From Pseudomonas viridiflava (lineage in GTDB: Bacteria; Pseudomonadota; Gammaproteobacteria; Pseudomonadales; Pseudomonadaceae): DNA of 49,000 bases. Positions 34,414 through 42,320 of the stretch are shown here, one piece after another. The DNA lies in contig NZ_UWFN01000248.1 of NCBI RefSeq assembly GCF_900602065.1, positions 1 to 49,000 of the forward strand, in the 5' to 3' direction. The position numbers were made by a program, and so were the translations under genes. Under the pieces are notes generated by a model. That model searched no databases. It saw nothing but the letters and a program-made list of their open reading frames with translations, and was not told the origin of the DNA. How positions within the stretch are numbered: the first letter of the stretch is position 1; each line of letters opens with the position of its first letter.

Positions 34414-34505
34414 TTAGCCCCTAAATAAAACCAATTGCTGGCCCCTCGCCTCCAGCCGAGCTTGGCAAACTTGCTTTCTTTTCAGAAGCTTAGGGGCTGG
34501 CATTT
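34414..34505 (+). promoter_or_regulatory. Possible ribosome-site-masking leader
   Basis: AGCCCCTAA (34416-34424) is the exact reverse complement of TTAGGGGCT (34490-34498), which includes the purine-rich ribosome site of the small secreted protein gene at 34506. A second CCCCT at 34442-34446 could compete for it. Pairing would hide the start region. The same stem could instead be part of the DUF1206 transcript end, though no U tract follows. Confidence 0.35.
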
Positions 34506-34835
34506 ATGCGGATTCTTGTATTAACCGTAGCGACGTTTGCGCTGGCCAGCGTTTCCTGGGTGGCCCACGCCAAAGACGTCACCTCAAGCGGCCGTTCGAT
34601 ATGCACATGGGGTTCGGGTATCGCGGCAGGCGCTCAGGAATCGAAACTGGCCGGCATCACCCTTTACGGTGCACGCAAGAAACTTCAGGGCCGCAAGTTC
34701 AACCAGCCCTGGATGCGCATGACGGCCATGGGCATTACCGAACAGACCTACAAAAGCGCCTCACGGCTAAAACCTGCGGCCATCAAACAGACTTACTACG
34801 AGCAATGCATCAAGCACGAACTGGCGAAACGCTGA
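34506..34835 (+). CDS. Small secreted protein of unknown function
   Basis: A 109-residue product with a signal peptide (about 1-22, ending AHA). The mature part begins KDVTSSGRSICTWGSG and has two cysteines, one near its start and one near its end (QCIKHELAKR), that could form a disulphide in the periplasm. It also contains an AGAQESKLAG-type segment and many Lys/Arg. No known domain is recognised. AGGGG is about 9 bases before the ATG. It stands alone after the DUF1206 gene, and a REP hairpin follows. Confidence 0.75.
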   Translation: MRILVLTVATFALASVSWVAHAKDVTSSGRSICTWGSGIAAGAQESKLAGITLYGARKKLQGRKFNQPWMRMTAMGITEQTYKSASRLKPAAIKQTYYEQCIKHELAKR

Positions 34836-34870
34836 TCTATCAACCGTGGCACCAACTGCGAACACGGGCC

Positions 34871-34944
34871 CTGTAGGAGCTGCCGAAGGCTGCGATGGCG
34901 GCATGTCAGGTTAAATGCTTCGCAGCCTTCGGCAGCGCCTACAG
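34871..34944. repeat. REP hairpin (CTGTAGGAGCTGCCGAAGG family)
   Basis: Long inverted arms with one mismatch (GGCAGCGCC). The flank CGTTTCAATTCGGTGATTTG and the next 12 bases match the flank of the element at 26773-26846 at most positions. Confidence 0.9.
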
Positions 34945-35092
34945 AAAGCGCGTTTCAATTCGGTGATTTGCATTTTATTTGACAGGAAATCCGCGCCGCG
35001 TCTGGACGTCGGGGGCGTTCCCAGGCGGTTTGGGTTAACTTCCAGATTGTCGTTATTTAATAAGACCCCTCTCCCACTAACCGACTAATTAC

Positions 35093-35120
35093 TTGCACCG
35101 CGTCAATGCTCTGCTATAGC
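35093..35120 (+). promoter_or_regulatory. Possible sigma-70 promoter of the antiporter-decarboxylase operon
   Basis: TTGCAC, a 16-base spacer and TATAGC lie 37 bp before the antiporter start. The -35 and -10 each match the consensus at four positions. This is a pattern-based call only. Confidence 0.35.
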
Positions 35121-35156
35121 TAAGACTTCCCGTTTTTCTCTCATAGAGGCAATGGA

Positions 35157-36566
35157 ATGTCAGCCGCGAAGAAAATGAGCGTTAGCCAACTAACAATGTT
35201 GACTGCCGTCAACATGTTAGGCTCTGGCATTGTGTTACTCCCCTCCAAACTTGCAGAAGTTGGCGCAATATCGATTCTCTCCTGGCTTGTCACCGCCACT
35301 GGTTCTCTGGCCTTGGCCTATGCATTCGCCCGTTGCGGCATGCTCAGTCGAAAGACCGGCGGCATGGGTGGTTACGCTGAATATACTTTCGGCAAAGCGG
35401 GTAACTATCTGACCAACTACACCTATGGCCTATCGCTACTTATTGCTAATGTGGCGATCAGTATCACCGCTGTTGGCTACATCCAGGTGCTGTTCAATGT
35501 GCAACTTGATTCGATGCAAGTCGGGCTGGCAACTATTGCCTTGTTATGGATCACCACCTTTGCCAATTTTGGCGGCGCCAGCATCACCGGCAAGATAGGC
35601 GCCGTGACTGTCTGGGGAGTTATTGCACCCGTTGTATTGGTATCGACTATTGGCTGGTTCTGGTTCGACAGCAGTATCTACGCCGCGGGCTGGAACCCTC
35701 ACGACAAAGGATGGTTTGAAGCCGCGGGTGCCTCAGTGGCGATTACCCTTTGGGCATTTCTGGGTTTGGAGTCGGCCTGCGCCAACACCGACGCAGTGGA
35801 AAATCCGGAAAAAAACGTCCCGATTGCGGTCCTGGGCGGTACGTTGGGGGCCGCTGTGATCTATATCGTCTCCACCAACGTGATCGCCGGTATTGTCGAT
35901 AACCCGGAACTGGCGGCCTCTACCGCGCCATTCGGTCTAGTATTCGCCAAGATGTTCAACCCCATGATTGGCAGCATTGTCATGGGCCTGATGGTGCTGG
36001 CCTGCATTGGCTCCTTGCTGGGTTGGCAATTCACCATCGCCCAAGTATTCAAAAGCTCGGCAGACACCGGCTACTTCATCCCCATTTTTTCCAAGGCCAA
36101 CAAGGCTGGCACCCCGATTATCGGCATGCTGATATTACTGGCGGCGCAGACGGCACTCGGTTTCCTGACGATAAGCCCGGACCTGAGTAAACAGTTCGAC
36201 ACGCTGGTCAATCTGGCAGTGGTGACCAATCTGGTGCCGTACATCCTCTCGATGGCGGCATTGCTGACGATGCAGAAAGTCTCCAACGTGCCGCCCAACA
36301 CAGCGCTGATCACCAACATCGTGGCAACCATTGCGGCCGCTTACAGCTACCTGGCGTTGTACAGCTCCGGCGCGCAAGCACTGATGCTCGGCGGCGTGGC
36401 CACCATCTTCGGTTACACCTTGTTCGGCTTCGTCAACAATCGGTTGATTCGTCTGGAAGCGATCAACAACAGCGTGCCGGTACAGACCGTGAGCGCTCAG
36501 CACCTCAACGCAGAACCCATCCCTGTGAACAGCCTGAATTCCACGCCATTGGAGGCAAGACCATGA
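35157..36566 (+). CDS. potE: Putrescine-ornithine type amino-acid/polyamine antiporter
   Basis: A 469-residue APC-family transporter with about 12 membrane helices. It keeps long segments of E. coli PotE, for example VNMLGSGIVLLPSKLAEVG near the N-terminus, TGGMGGYAEYTFGKAGN, LWAFLGLESACANTDAVENP, LGGTLGAAVIYIVSTNVIAG and GSLLGWQFTIAQVFKSS. PotE exchanges extracellular ornithine for putrescine made inside. Relatives AdiC and CadB do the same with agmatine and cadaverine, and the partner gene points towards lysine or arginine, so the natural pair may differ. GAGG lies 9 bases before the ATG. The stop overlaps the decarboxylase start by 4 bp. Confidence 0.9.
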   Translation: MSAAKKMSVSQLTMLTAVNMLGSGIVLLPSKLAEVGAISILSWLVTATGSLALAYAFARCGMLSRKTGGMGGYAEYTFGKAGNYLTNYTYGLSLLIANVAISITAVGYIQVLFNVQLDSMQVGLATIALLWITTFANFGGASITGKIGAVTVWGVIAPVVLVSTIGWFWFDSSIYAAGWNPHDKGWFEAAGASVAITLWAFLGLESACANTDAVENPEKNVPIAVLGGTLGAAVIYIVSTNVIAGIVDNPELAASTAPFGLVFAKMFNPMIGSIVMGLMVLACIGSLLGWQFTIAQVFKSSADTGYFIPIFSKANKAGTPIIGMLILLAAQTALGFLTISPDLSKQFDTLVNLAVVTNLVPYILSMAALLTMQKVSNVPPNTALITNIVATIAAAYSYLALYSSGAQALMLGGVATIFGYTLFGFVNNRLIRLEAINNSVPVQTVSAQHLNAEPIPVNSLNSTPLEARP

Positions 36567-38848
36567 CCGAATACCGCCATCTGCTCGGCATGCTTGCGCT
36601 GTTGGTCAGCAGCGCACCCGACAAACGCACGGTGTTTGGCCGTGCCTTGAATCAACTGCTCAGTGACGTCGAGGAGCGCTCGATCAGCGTGCTGGTTTCC
36701 GAGAGTCTGGCCGATGCCAACTCGATTCTGCGCTCTGACCCGGCTGTTCAATGTGTATTGCTCAGTTGGGAAATGGACAAAAGCGACAACCATGAAGAAT
36801 GCATCAAACTGCTGACCAATCTGCGCGAACGCAACACGCGGGTCCCGGTGTTTCTGATCAGCGATCGCAGCACCGCTTCGAATATTCCGCTGGTGGTGAT
36901 GCAGCATGCCGACGATTTCATCTGGTTGCCTGAAGACACCAGTCGCTTTCTCAGCGGGCGGATCCTCGCCGCCATCGAACGATATCGCCAGGCGGTATTG
37001 CCACCGATGTTCGGCGCCCTGCTGAAGTTTGCCCGCAGCTATGAATATTCGTGGCACACCCCGGGCCATGCGGGCGGCACCGCCTTTCTGAAGAGTACTG
37101 CGGGCCGCGCCTTTTATGAGTTTTTCGGGGAAAACCTGCTGCGCTCCGACCTGTCGATTTCAGTCGGCGAGCTGGGTTCGCTGCTCGACCACAGCGGCCC
37201 CATCGGTCAGGGCGAGCGTTACGCGGCGAAGGTCTTTGGCGCCCATCGCACCTATTACGTGACCAACGGCTCATCGACCTCCAACCGGGTCATCCTCATG
37301 GCCAGCGTGACCCGTGACCAGATTGCCCTGTGCGACCGCAATTGTCACAAGTCCGCCGAGCATGCGATGACCTTGTCTGGCGCGATTCCAACCTATCTGG
37401 TGCCAACCCGCAATCGCTACGGGATCATTGGCCCGATCCTGCCGCAGACCCTGAGTCGTGAGGGCGTGCAGGCAGCAATCGCCAATAACCCGCTGGTCCG
37501 CGAAGGCATCGACCCGACGCCGATCCACGCCATCGTCACCAACTCGACTTACGACGGCCTGACGTACAACGTGACCCGGGTTGAGGAATTGCTGGGGCAA
37601 AGTGTCGACCGCCTGCACTTCGATGAAGCCTGGTACGGCTACGCGCGCTTCAACCCACTGTACCGTGACCGCTTCGCCATGCACGGTAGCCCTGACGATC
37701 ATGATGAATCGAGGCCGACGGTATTTGCGACGCAGTCCACGCACAAACTGCTGGCAGCACTCTCGCAAGCCTCAATGATCCATGTGCGCAACGGACGCAA
37801 TCCGATACCTCATGGGCGCTTCAATGAGTCATTCATGATGCACGCCTCGACGTCGCCCAATTACGCGATCATGGCCTCCTGCGACGTCAGCTCGGCCATG
37901 ATGGAAGCGCCCAGCGGCGAGATCCTGACCACTGAATCCATCGAGGAGGCAATCGCTTTCCGCCAGGTCATTTCGAGGATGAAAAGCGAGATGCTCAAGG
38001 AGGATGACTGGTTCTTCTCGTGCTGGCAGCCACCTAGCGTTCGCGTGAAGGGTACCGCCGTACCGTTTCACCAGGTCGACCCGGTCGTACTCAAGAGCGA
38101 TCCTGATTGCTGGGTGTTGCACCCTGACGAAGTCTGGCATGGCTTTGGCGACATCGAGGATGGCTACTGCATGCTCGACCCGATCAAGGTCTCGGTACTC
38201 AGCCCGGGCATGGGCGACGATGGCCAGTTACTCGAATTCGGCATACCGGCCTGCGTGCTGAGTGCGTACCTGGGCCGCCAGGGCATCGTGGTGGAAAAAA
38301 CCACCGACTTCACCATCCTGTTCCTGTTCTCCATTGGCATCACCAAAGGTAAATGGGGAACGCTGGTCAATGCGCTGCTGGATTTCAAACGCGACTACGA
38401 CAGCAATCTCGAACTGGAACTGTGCCTGCCCGATTTGCTGGCGGCCAACCAGCAACGCTACACCGGCATGGGCCTCAGAGATCTGGCCGAAGAAATCTTC
38501 GCCGCCATGAAGAAACATCGCACCACCGCAACCATGGCGCAGGCCTTCGGCATGTTGCCACAAGCGGAATTCAGCCCGGTGCAGGCGTACGAGAAACTGG
38601 TCAAGAACCAGGTTGAACTGGTGACCCTGGAGCAGGCTGCGGGGCGTGTCGTGGCGACCGGCATCGTGCCCTATCCACCAGGTATTCCCCTGCTGATGCC
38701 CGGCGAAAACGCAGGGCCTGCCGATGGGCCATTGTTGGCCTACCTGAAAGCGCTGGAGAGTTTTGATACGTCCTTTCCGGGCTTCACCCATGACACCCAC
38801 GGCATCGAAAGTGACGCGGGGGTTTACCGGTTGCTGGTGTTGAAGTGA
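36563..38848 (+). CDS. Lys/Arg/Orn decarboxylase, PLP-dependent fold I
   Basis: A 761-residue decarboxylase that makes a diamine or agmatine and CO2. The first 140 residues form the N-terminal wing domain. The core has YSWHTPGHAGGTAF (about 162-175), LRSDLSISVGELGSLLDHSG, VTNSTYDGLTYNV, HFDEAWYGYARF (PLP Asp) and the Schiff-base Lys in TQSTHKLLAALSQASMIHV (about 395). A C-terminal domain follows with VPYPPGIPLLMPGE. HTPGH and HFDEAWY, with the length, resemble LdcA and AdiA more than ornithine-specific SpeF, which has FDCPGHQGG and FDSAWV. The substrate is therefore probably lysine or arginine. It is co-transcribed with the antiporter through a 4-bp overlap. Confidence 0.9.
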   Translation: MTEYRHLLGMLALLVSSAPDKRTVFGRALNQLLSDVEERSISVLVSESLADANSILRSDPAVQCVLLSWEMDKSDNHEECIKLLTNLRERNTRVPVFLISDRSTASNIPLVVMQHADDFIWLPEDTSRFLSGRILAAIERYRQAVLPPMFGALLKFARSYEYSWHTPGHAGGTAFLKSTAGRAFYEFFGENLLRSDLSISVGELGSLLDHSGPIGQGERYAAKVFGAHRTYYVTNGSSTSNRVILMASVTRDQIALCDRNCHKSAEHAMTLSGAIPTYLVPTRNRYGIIGPILPQTLSREGVQAAIANNPLVREGIDPTPIHAIVTNSTYDGLTYNVTRVEELLGQSVDRLHFDEAWYGYARFNPLYRDRFAMHGSPDDHDESRPTVFATQSTHKLLAALSQASMIHVRNGRNPIPHGRFNESFMMHASTSPNYAIMASCDVSSAMMEAPSGEILTTESIEEAIAFRQVISRMKSEMLKEDDWFFSCWQPPSVRVKGTAVPFHQVDPVVLKSDPDCWVLHPDEVWHGFGDIEDGYCMLDPIKVSVLSPGMGDDGQLLEFGIPACVLSAYLGRQGIVVEKTTDFTILFLFSIGITKGKWGTLVNALLDFKRDYDSNLELELCLPDLLAANQQRYTGMGLRDLAEEIFAAMKKHRTTATMAQAFGMLPQAEFSPVQAYEKLVKNQVELVTLEQAAGRVVATGIVPYPPGIPLLMPGENAGPADGPLLAYLKALESFDTSFPGFTHDTHGIESDAGVYRLLVLK

Positions 38849-38909
38849 TGAGGGGTTGAACGGGGGGCTGTCGAACAGCAGTCAATCCGTCCAATTTGGA
38901 ATGCATTGC

Positions 38910-38977
38910 CTGTAGGAGCTGCCGAAGGCTGCGATGGCGTTGTGTCAGGACGCTTGCTTCGCAGCCTTCGGCAGCTC
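38910..38977. repeat. REP hairpin, right arm truncated
   Basis: Left arm CTGTAGGAGCTGCCGAAGG pairs with CCTTCGGCAGCTC, but the last bases of the right arm are replaced (TCATC). The flank lies on the left here: CCAATTTGGAATGCATT is the reverse complement of the right flank of the element at 9297, so this copy is inserted the other way round. Confidence 0.85.
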
Positions 38978-39017
38978 TCATCAAACAAAACATAACCCAC
39001 TGGATAAACAGGCGTTG

Positions 39018-39069
39018 CGTAGGACTGTCCGGTCCTACGGGTCGCTGTTTGCTGCGCGAAGGCGCAGCA
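39018..39069. terminator. Two stem-loops between convergent genes
   Basis: CGTAGGAC/GTCCTACG (39018-39025, 39032-39039) and TGCTGCGC-GAAG-GCGCAGCA (39050-39069) form perfect 8-bp stems, the second with a four-base loop followed by GCTTCT. They lie between the decarboxylase gene and the convergent SMP-30 gene and probably end transcription in one or both directions. Confidence 0.55.
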
Positions 39070-39081
39070 GCTTCTATCCCG

Positions 39082-40179
39082 TCAAGCGAAGGTCGCGCCG
39101 CGGGTGTTCACGAACAATGAGTAGATCGAGTGGCTGCCAGCCATGAACAGTCGATTGCCTTCACGACCGCCAAAGCACAGATTCGGGCAACGCTCGGGCA
39201 GGGAGATATGCCCGATGGCTTTGCCATCCGGGTTGAATACACGCACACCATCGAGTTTTTCCGGATCTGCTTTCGGGTCACTGTTGCTGCCCCAGCCACA
39301 CCACAGATTGCCGCTCTCATCGCACTTGATACCGTCGATGCCGGCGAACTCCAGACCTTCGATGTGCTTGCGACGCAGGCCCAGTGTGCCGTCCTCATTC
39401 ACGGCAATTGCCCAGATGATGCGATTGGGCTTGGCCCGCCCCTCAACGACATAAAGGATTTTTTCATCTGGCGAAAAACACAGGCCGTTCGGACCTGCCA
39501 GATCGTCAATCACCCGAGTGACCTTGCCGTTAGCGCCGTCGATGCGATACACCGCGTGAGGCAGTTCCGGGGTGACTTTGTGGCCTTCATAGTTATTGCC
39601 GGTCTGGAATGGCGGATCGGTGAACCAGACCGACCCGTCACGTTTGCAGACGATATCGTTAGGCGAATTGAACGGCTTGCCCTCGTAGTTATCGGCCAGC
39701 ACGGTGATGCTGCCGTTGTACTCGGTGCGAGTGACGCGGCGGCCTTCTTTAGAGGTCGTCGAACCCTCGCAGACCAACAGGCGGCCCTGGCGATCACGGC
39801 ACATGCCATTGGAGAAATTGGCGTTATCGCGATAAACCGACAAGCCTCCGGTCACTTCGTCCCAGCGCATGATGCGATTGTTGGGGATGTCGCTGACCAG
39901 CAGGTAGCGGCCGTCACCGACCCACACCGGACCTTCTACCCAACGCAAGCCGGTGGCCAGGCGCTCAACGCTGGCATTGAAGATGCGCAACTCCATGAAG
40001 CTGTCATCAAGGATATTGACCAGTGGATCCGGATAACGCTGACTCAGTGGCTCCGCGCTCGCCAGACGAGGCAACGCAGCGCTGCCAAGGGCAGCCACAC
40101 CGGCCGATACCGCCAGTGAAGTTTTGAGGAAGTTTCTACGGCCATGGTCGGCACTTGTATCCCGTTGCGATGAATCCAT
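39082..40179 (-). CDS. Tat-exported SMP-30/gluconolactonase family protein
   Basis: A 365-residue beta-propeller of the SMP-30/gluconolactonase/LRE family. The N-terminus is a Tat signal, GRRNFLKTSL (RR at 14-15), with a cleavage site after LASA (about 42), so it should fold before export to the periplasm. The mature part has the family segments LRWVEGPVWVGDG (metal-binding Glu), FSNGMCRDRQGRLLVCEG, NSPNDIVCKRDGSVWFTDPPF (Asn and Asp metal ligands) and GPNGLCFSPDEKILYVVEG. It probably opens a sugar or aromatic lactone. It stands alone between a convergent decarboxylase gene and an SDR gene 140 bp upstream. Confidence 0.9.
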   Translation of the reverse strand: MDSSQRDTSADHGRRNFLKTSLAVSAGVAALGSAALPRLASAEPLSQRYPDPLVNILDDSFMELRIFNASVERLATGLRWVEGPVWVGDGRYLLVSDIPNNRIMRWDEVTGGLSVYRDNANFSNGMCRDRQGRLLVCEGSTTSKEGRRVTRTEYNGSITVLADNYEGKPFNSPNDIVCKRDGSVWFTDPPFQTGNNYEGHKVTPELPHAVYRIDGANGKVTRVIDDLAGPNGLCFSPDEKILYVVEGRAKPNRIIWAIAVNEDGTLGLRRKHIEGLEFAGIDGIKCDESGNLWCGWGSNSDPKADPEKLDGVRVFNPDGKAIGHISLPERCPNLCFGGREGNRLFMAGSHSIYSLFVNTRGATFA

Positions 40180-40319
40180 CGTGCATCTCCGTTGTTTTAT
40201 TGTTGGACGGGACGCTCGTTGTACCTCGGCTTAAGTCATCGTACAAGTTTTAAGAACAAGGGTTTGCAGGATAAACATAGTCCAGCGAACCCTTGATGGC
40301 GGGACGCAGACCAGGCGAA

Positions 40320-41057
40320 TCAGTATGGGCTGGCGGTTGGGCGAACAATCAACTCACTAACGTCGACGTCGGCGGGCTGCTCAACTGCATAGGCAATTGC
40401 CCGGGCGATGGCCAGTGCAGGGATGGCAATCTTGCGAAACTCGCGCATTTCGGCTCGTCCGCCTTCATCGGAAATACTGTCCGCCAACTCCGACTCCGTA
40501 ACGCCTGGCGAAATCACCGTGACGCGAATGTCTGCGCCCGCCTCCTGACGCAAGCCTTCGGAAATCGCCCGTACAGCAAATTTGGTTGCGCAGTAGACGG
40601 CAGCAGTCGGGCTGACGGTGTAGGCACCAATGGACGCAATGTTGATGAATTGCCCGGATTGCTGTTTCTGCATCAGCGGCAACCCCGCCGCAATACCGTG
40701 CAGCACGCCACGAATATTGACGTCGATCATCCGGTCCCATTCCGAGACTTTCAACGCATCCAGCCTGGACAACGGCATGACCCCGGCATTGTTGACGATC
40801 ACATCGACGCGCCCGAACGTGTTAACGGCCTGGTCGACGAAGGCCTGCACGCTGCTCCGGTCGGTGACATCGACTGCCTGATACTGCGCACTGCCGCCTG
40901 CGGCCACGATCTCTTTGCACAGTTCTTCGAGCCGCTCGGTACGCCGCGCGCCAAGCACGACACGTGCGCCCTTCTCTGCCAACAGCCTGGCCGTGGCTTC
41001 GCCAATACCGCTGCTTGCACCAGTGATAACAACCACTTTGTCTTTGATGTTCGACAT
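40320..41057 (-). CDS. Short-chain dehydrogenase/reductase
   Basis: A 245-residue classical SDR that should oxidise or reduce a small hydroxyl/keto compound. It has the cofactor motif GASSGIG (about 14-20), the NNAG segment (NNAGVMPL, about 91), catalytic Ser in INIASIGAY (about 141) and the YCATK motif with Tyr and Lys (about 155-159). Arg residues after the first beta-alpha unit (GARRTERLEEL) favour NADPH over NADH. The substrate is not known. It is flanked by same-strand genes with separate promoters. Confidence 0.9.
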   Translation of the reverse strand: MSNIKDKVVVITGASSGIGEATARLLAEKGARVVLGARRTERLEELCKEIVAAGGSAQYQAVDVTDRSSVQAFVDQAVNTFGRVDVIVNNAGVMPLSRLDALKVSEWDRMIDVNIRGVLHGIAAGLPLMQKQQSGQFINIASIGAYTVSPTAAVYCATKFAVRAISEGLRQEAGADIRVTVISPGVTESELADSISDEGGRAEMREFRKIAIPALAIARAIAYAVEQPADVDVSELIVRPTASPY

Positions 41058-41261
41058 GATTTTTGTCCTTGTCCGAGTGATGAGCCGGTGGCTCGATGCA
41101 CGTTCAGAGTAGGACGATCTGCCAGCGGTGAATTAGTCCGATCCTTCGGAGTGATTGCCTGATTCTGCGGAGGTATTGGTGGAGGCAGGCGATAAAAAAC
41201 GCGGCCTGGCTTTGAAGCGGTGCTTGCCCGCGATGGACGCACGGCACTGGTTCGATCAGGC

Positions 41262-41300
41262 CGCGTTATCGTTCATCGCGAGCAAGCTCGGCTCCTACAG
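41262..41300. repeat. Half REP element (GCGAGCAAGCTCGGCTCC family)
   Basis: ATCGTTCATCGCGAGCAAGC followed by TCGGCTCCTACAG matches the right half of the element at 29929-30019. Its left partner is replaced by unrelated sequence, so it is a solitary remnant in the 269-bp gap between the SDR and lipoprotein genes. Confidence 0.7.
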
Positions 41301-41326
41301 ACAGCCGCTGTCTGATGGAGCGATTA

Positions 41327-41587
41327 TCAGTTTTTCTCAGGCGTCTTGAGTGATTCCGGAACCTGGGTGGTTGGCACGAAGGTCTTGTCTTCTTCTGCCT
41401 TGGCTTCTTTAGACTCGGCCTGTGCTTGCTCCGCCTTGGCATTTTCCTTCGCCGCATCGGCGGCTTTGTCCTGTGCTTTCTCAGCGTGTTGCTGAGCTTC
41501 CTGCGCCTTGTCTTCAGATTTCGGATCGCAGGCAGCGAGGCCAAGGGTGGAAGCCAGCATCAGGCTGTAGGCAAGAGTTTTAAGCAT
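41327..41587 (-). CDS. Small lipoprotein with Ala/Lys/Glu-rich coiled coil
   Basis: An 86-residue lipoprotein with lipobox LAAC (Cys20) after a hydrophobic signal. Residues 24-68 are almost only Ala, Lys, Glu, Gln and Asp, predicted as a long helix or coiled coil, followed by a short TFVPTTQVPES tail. It resembles the small envelope lipoproteins of Pseudomonas that lack a known function. The Asp after Cys20 could keep it in the inner membrane by the E. coli +2 rule, though Pseudomonas sorting signals differ. It stands alone. Confidence 0.8.
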   Translation of the reverse strand: MLKTLAYSLMLASTLGLAACDPKSEDKAQEAQQHAEKAQDKAADAAKENAKAEQAQAESKEAKAEEDKTFVPTTQVPESLKTPEKN

Positions 41588-41740
41588 GGGGTTGATGTCC
41601 CTGATTGAGAATGTATGGGTTCGAACCGCAGGCTAGAGCGTTGGTTCCCTGCTTTCAAACGCAAAAGCGGCGATAGCGACTCATCAGAATGACCAGCCGG
41701 CATCGCCGCTTTCAGAGACTTGCTTGTCGCTACAGCCAGC

Positions 41741-42319
41741 TCAAAGCAGCTTGAGTCGCACCGCTTCCTCAATGGAGCTTTGACTCAGGTGCTTGATGGT
41801 GTCATCCAGCGAGGCATTGAACGGGGTCGCAAAAATCAATACCAGCTGGATCCAGGTCGTGATGGTCTCGCTCTTCTCGACCTGCCCCAGTACCTTGCCA
41901 TCCCGGTCCTTGTAGACGGTCTTCAACGTCAGCGTGTTGTCGAAGGTGGTCGGGATCAGCGTAAAGGTAAAACCGGAAATGAATGCGAGGGGCATGCTGC
42001 CCTTCTCATGATTGGTCAGTGTCGCAGACACATAGACATCGGACTGGGTTTTCGTGGCCGTCGCCGAGGCGACAGCACCCGAGGCGGCGTAACTGTCTAC
42101 GAGGATTTTCTCCCAGCGAGCCGTATCAACACCGCCAGCCCGTGGTCGGTTATTGAGCAGGTATTCGCTGTTGAGTCTCACGTAAACAGAAGGCTTGGCA
42201 TCAGCGGCAGGGGCTGTGAGTGGCCACTGCTTTACCTGTGCCAGATCGTGATGGGAATAGCTCAGGCATCCTGTCAGCGACAGGCACACGGTCACCAATA
42301 ACAAAAAGGAACGCAGCAT
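41741..42319 (-). CDS. Predicted lipoprotein (paralogue of upstream lipoprotein)
   Basis: A 192-residue protein with lipobox LTGC (Cys18). The mature region has a DVYVSATLTN strand segment, a hydrophobic stretch SGFTFTLIPTTF and a TLKTVYKDRDGKVLGQVEKSE segment, each matched at the same place in the protein encoded just upstream. A second hydrophobic segment (TTWIQLVLIFATPF) follows. ATG 42319 has GGGAG about 10 bases upstream; longer in-frame starts have no signal. The neighbour's stop is one base before this ATG, so the two are coupled. The function is unknown. Confidence 0.8.
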   Translation of the reverse strand: MLRSFLLLVTVCLSLTGCLSYSHHDLAQVKQWPLTAPAADAKPSVYVRLNSEYLLNNRPRAGGVDTARWEKILVDSYAASGAVASATATKTQSDVYVSATLTNHEKGSMPLAFISGFTFTLIPTTFDNTLTLKTVYKDRDGKVLGQVEKSETITTWIQLVLIFATPFNASLDDTIKHLSQSSIEEAVRLKLL

Positions 42320-42320
42320 A

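Larger units (their letters stand above)
34836..35156. other. Intergenic region before the antiporter gene
   Basis: This 321-bp gap holds a REP hairpin (34871-34944), its conserved flank (to about 34983), and then the AT-rich leader and probable promoter of the antiporter-decarboxylase operon. No gene or clear leader peptide was seen. Confidence 0.6.

Noticed and set aside
39130..40119. 329-residue plus-strand frame opposite the SMP-30 gene
   Set aside because: The opposite strand encodes a Tat signal and propeller motifs; this frame has none.
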